In this document: positions 6,210 to 7,733 of the stretch, piece by piece
Numbering within the stretch: the first letter of the stretch is position 1
How the letters are laid out: each line of letters begins with the position of its first letter
DNA from: Calditrichaceae bacterium
GTDB taxonomy: Bacteria; Calditrichota; Calditrichia; Calditrichales; Calditrichaceae
Direction of reading: 5' to 3'
Assembly (NCBI GenBank): GCA_030622395.1
Contig: JAUXGF010000125.1
Span: 1 to 7,733 of the forward strand
Length of the DNA stretch: 7,733 bases
Position numbers and translations under genes: made by a program
The notes under the pieces: generated by a model
The model's input: the letters and a program-made list of their open reading frames with translations, nothing else
Told to the model about the DNA's origin: nothing
Database searches by the model: none

Positions 6210-6548
6210 TAGATAATGTAGTAAAATAAAAGCTGAGGCTATAGCGAAGTCTCGTTTAAACTTGTGGAGACAATACTTTGTTGGCATAGTATACTAAGAC
6301 ACGGCGGGACAAAGTGGTATTTTCACGGCATTATGGAACTGATAATTCAAGGCGCATCTTTGCTCCCTTCGCCGTCATTGAGTAATTAGTTAATCAATTC
6401 GTTTTAGATGATTAAAGAAAAGAAGTTAAGGCGTTGATTTGATATGATAAGATTGATATTTTTGATTTAGAAATACAGAAATAACTTCGGTCTATAATAT
6501 GTTATACCGATACTAAAAATAGTAATCGATCAATATATATAAAGTTAC
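6210..6548. other. Non-coding spacer with hairpins; GC falls toward the SIR2 gene
   Basis: No gene is supported in this 339-nt stretch on either strand; the longest noticed short frame is 18 codons (6333-6389). The left part holds pairing elements: GAGGC (6235-6239) can pair with GTCTC (6249-6253), which can instead pair with GAGAC (6267-6271). ACTTTGT (6275-6281) pairs with ACAAAGT (6309-6315) around a 10-bp palindrome TAGTATACTA (6287-6296). The GAGGC/GTCTC hairpin followed by GTTT could be a weak terminator for the nucleotidase. From about 6390 the sequence becomes very AT-rich and joins the SIR2 gene. TATAAT at 6493-6498 could be a -10 box for that gene, but no matching -35 is seen. Confidence 0.5.
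6508..6528. repeat. Small inverted repeat before the SIR2-like gene
   Basis: CGATACTA (6508-6515) pairs with TAGTAATCG (6520-6528) with one bulged A, around a loop AAAA. It lies 20 nt before ATG 6549, so it could be an operator or a leader hairpin. In such AT-rich DNA, chance is a fair alternative. Confidence 0.25.
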
Positions 6549-7619
6549 ATGAATATAAAAGTTAAAAAAGGCTTAACTGCAGTTAATCCACCTCGTATAA
6601 TTAAGGAAGTGACAAACAAAGAAAATTGGGCTCTTTGCATAGGAGCAGGAAGTTCAGTTCCAATTTTCCCAAACTGGTATGACTTAATAAACAAGATGTT
6701 CATTAATTCCACTATGAATCTATCCAATGAAAATTTATTTAAAGAATTAACAAAAATATATTCTTTAGATTCCATTTTACAATCAATTTACTCTAACTCA
6801 AATCTTGATGAAGATAAATTTTCGGATTTATTATCATTAAACTTATATAAGAATCTTAAAAGCTTATTGAATCAAAATGAATGGAATGTCTTGAGAAAAG
6901 TTTTTATTGCAATCGCTCCTGATGATATCTCACCTAAAGTATGGAAAACATTTCATGATATAGTTAATAGGCATTTTTTAAACACATCTGCATATCGAAT
7001 AGCAAAATTTATTCAGAAATCAATCGAAGAAGATTTTCCACCAAGCGCTATATTATCCTTCAATGCAGAACCATTTCTTTATTGCATGATTAACTATTTT
7101 AGTTGGTTATATAGTAACCTAAATGGAACTAGCCTAAATAAACCATTAGATCCAATAACCAGAGGCATTTCTCAAAAAACAAAAAGACGAATTCATTACT
7201 ATTTTTGTCATGGGATGTTAAAAATCCCAGAGACGCAACAAAAGAAAGAATTTATTTCAACTGAAAAATTGGTTTTTTTAGAAAATGACTACCTCGTTTT
7301 ATCAAACAACGCATATAGCTGGCAGGCATCTTCATTCATTGATATTTGTGCCAACCAGAGAGTGTTTTTCATCGGATTATCTTTAACAGATCCCAATATT
7401 AGAAGATGGTTATCATGGATACAGAAAAATAGAGAACAGGAAATTGAAAATACATTTGGAAACTCTAACTTCACCACTCATCATTACTGGATAAATAAGA
7501 GACCTAAAAATAAGGATTTAATTCCTTGGATAGAAGCTAATGTTTCTCATCTTGGTATTAGATTAATATGGATAAATGAATGGGAAAATTTATATAATTT
7601 GTTTGAAGAATTTGTTTGA
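6549..7619 (+). CDS. Stand-alone SIR2-like protein (putative NAD-consuming defence effector)
   Basis: The 356-residue protein fits the SIR2_2/SIR2-like superfamily found in anti-phage systems such as Thoeris ThsA and DSR, where the domain usually hydrolyses NAD+. Visible motifs in order: LCIGAGSSVP (G32-S36, the Rossmann NAD-binding loop) with PNW after it; ILSFNAEPF (N172, at the place of the catalytic asparagine in SFN/TTN); YYFCHGML (H221-G222, at the catalytic histidine); then VFFIGLSLTDPNIRRWL (G276, S278, D281, N283), the SIR2_2 GxSxxDPN signature. The key residues appear present, so activity is plausible. No transmembrane, sensor or second effector domain is seen, and the protein ends normally just after the fold. 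No Shine-Dalgarno precedes ATG 6549, unlike the other genes. The gene is far richer in AT than its neighbours (10 G/C in bases 6721-6780), suggesting recent transfer. Partners, if any, lie to the right of the window. Confidence 0.82.
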   Translation: MNIKVKKGLTAVNPPRIIKEVTNKENWALCIGAGSSVPIFPNWYDLINKMFINSTMNLSNENLFKELTKIYSLDSILQSIYSNSNLDEDKFSDLLSLNLYKNLKSLLNQNEWNVLRKVFIAIAPDDISPKVWKTFHDIVNRHFLNTSAYRIAKFIQKSIEEDFPPSAILSFNAEPFLYCMINYFSWLYSNLNGTSLNKPLDPITRGISQKTKRRIHYYFCHGMLKIPETQQKKEFISTEKLVFLENDYLVLSNNAYSWQASSFIDICANQRVFFIGLSLTDPNIRRWLSWIQKNREQEIENTFGNSNFTTHHYWINKRPKNKDLIPWIEANVSHLGIRLIWINEWENLYNLFEEFV

Positions 7620-7723
7620 TTGGTCAATTTTACTCGATTCCCGAGGCTCCCTCATTCAAGGGAGCGTCTGGTGGCTTCCGAGTTTTTACTCGGGACTCGG
7701 GTAAAGTTGATCAGTCTTACAGA
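7611..7723 (+). ncRNA. Long imperfect hairpin at the SIR2 3' end (structured RNA or element terminus)
   Basis: Bases 7618-7645 and 7689-7716 form a 28-position stem. I count 23 Watson-Crick pairs, 4 G-U pairs and 1 mismatch (7638/7696). After a 2-nt internal loop, five more pairs form (7611-7615 with 7719-7723). The 43-nt interior holds a 7-bp hairpin GCTCCCT/AGGGAGC (7646-7652 with 7659-7665). A competing hairpin CCGAGT-TTTT-ACTCGG (7678-7693) would take over part of the main right arm. No T-run follows, so it is not a standard terminator. It begins inside the SIR2 stop codon, so it would be in that mRNA. It could be an effector-associated ncRNA, a MITE-like repeat, or the end of a mobile element. 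The structure is seen; its role is not known. It matches no RNA family I recognise. Confidence 0.45.
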
Positions 7724-7733
7724 AGTTATATAT

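Noticed and set aside
6333..6389. 18-codon ORF in the nucleotidase-SIR2 spacer
   Set aside because: It has no ribosome binding site, is too short and lacks recognisable composition; treated as chance.
7618..7716. Retron msr-msd RNA
   Set aside because: The complementary ends fit the idea, but the interior is only 43 nt, far shorter than usual, and no reverse transcriptase is in the window. Kept only as a possibility in the findings.
7618..7716. Rho-independent terminator of the SIR2 gene
   Set aside because: The stem is far longer than a typical terminator and the downstream bases (TTACAGAAG) give no U-tract.

Overview
The window looks like a piece of a bacterial chromosome from the Fibrobacterota-Chlorobi-Bacteroidota (FCB) superphylum or a neighbour such as Calditrichota/KSB1, Marinimicrobia or Ignavibacteria. 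The clues are a helix-hairpin-helix/outer-membrane beta-barrel fusion followed directly by a PorV/PorQ-type outer-membrane protein, signal peptides ending in '...FAQ', and moderate GC. This placement is inferred from protein style, not from a marker gene.

Layout (all recognised genes on the + strand): (1) 1-2484, 5'-incomplete helix-hairpin-helix plus beta-barrel protein. (2) 2513-3976, PorV/PorQ-like outer-membrane protein, 28 nt downstream and probably in the same operon. (3) 3977-4580, a composite spacer. It carries a compact unit resembling an integron gene cassette: an R'-like core site, a strong ribosome binding site, a 104-residue uncharacterised ORF whose stop codon lies in an attC-like R'' site, and then a shortened attC. 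After it come a short ORF scrap and a perfect 18-bp palindrome. (4) 4581-6209, secreted UshA-type 5'-nucleotidase/metallophosphoesterase with two predicted metal-ligand histidines replaced by glutamine. (5) 6210-6548, a non-coding, hairpin-rich spacer that turns AT-rich towards its right end. (6) 6549-7619, a strongly AT-rich, stand-alone SIR2-like protein of the kind used in anti-phage defence. (7) 7611-7723, a long imperfect hairpin starting at the SIR2 stop codon (28-bp core stem: 23 Watson-Crick pairs, 4 G-U, 1 mismatch), with inner hairpins.

The first two genes and the nucleotidase look like envelope housekeeping genes: two outer-membrane proteins and one exported phosphatase. Two accessory units appear to have been inserted around the nucleotidase: the cassette-like unit upstream and the AT-rich SIR2 module downstream. 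The most interesting candidates are the cassette with its degenerate attC, and the SIR2-like protein paired with a 3' structured element that could be RNA or the end of a mobile element. No integrase, reverse transcriptase, transposase, CRISPR array, tRNA or rRNA is visible in the window.
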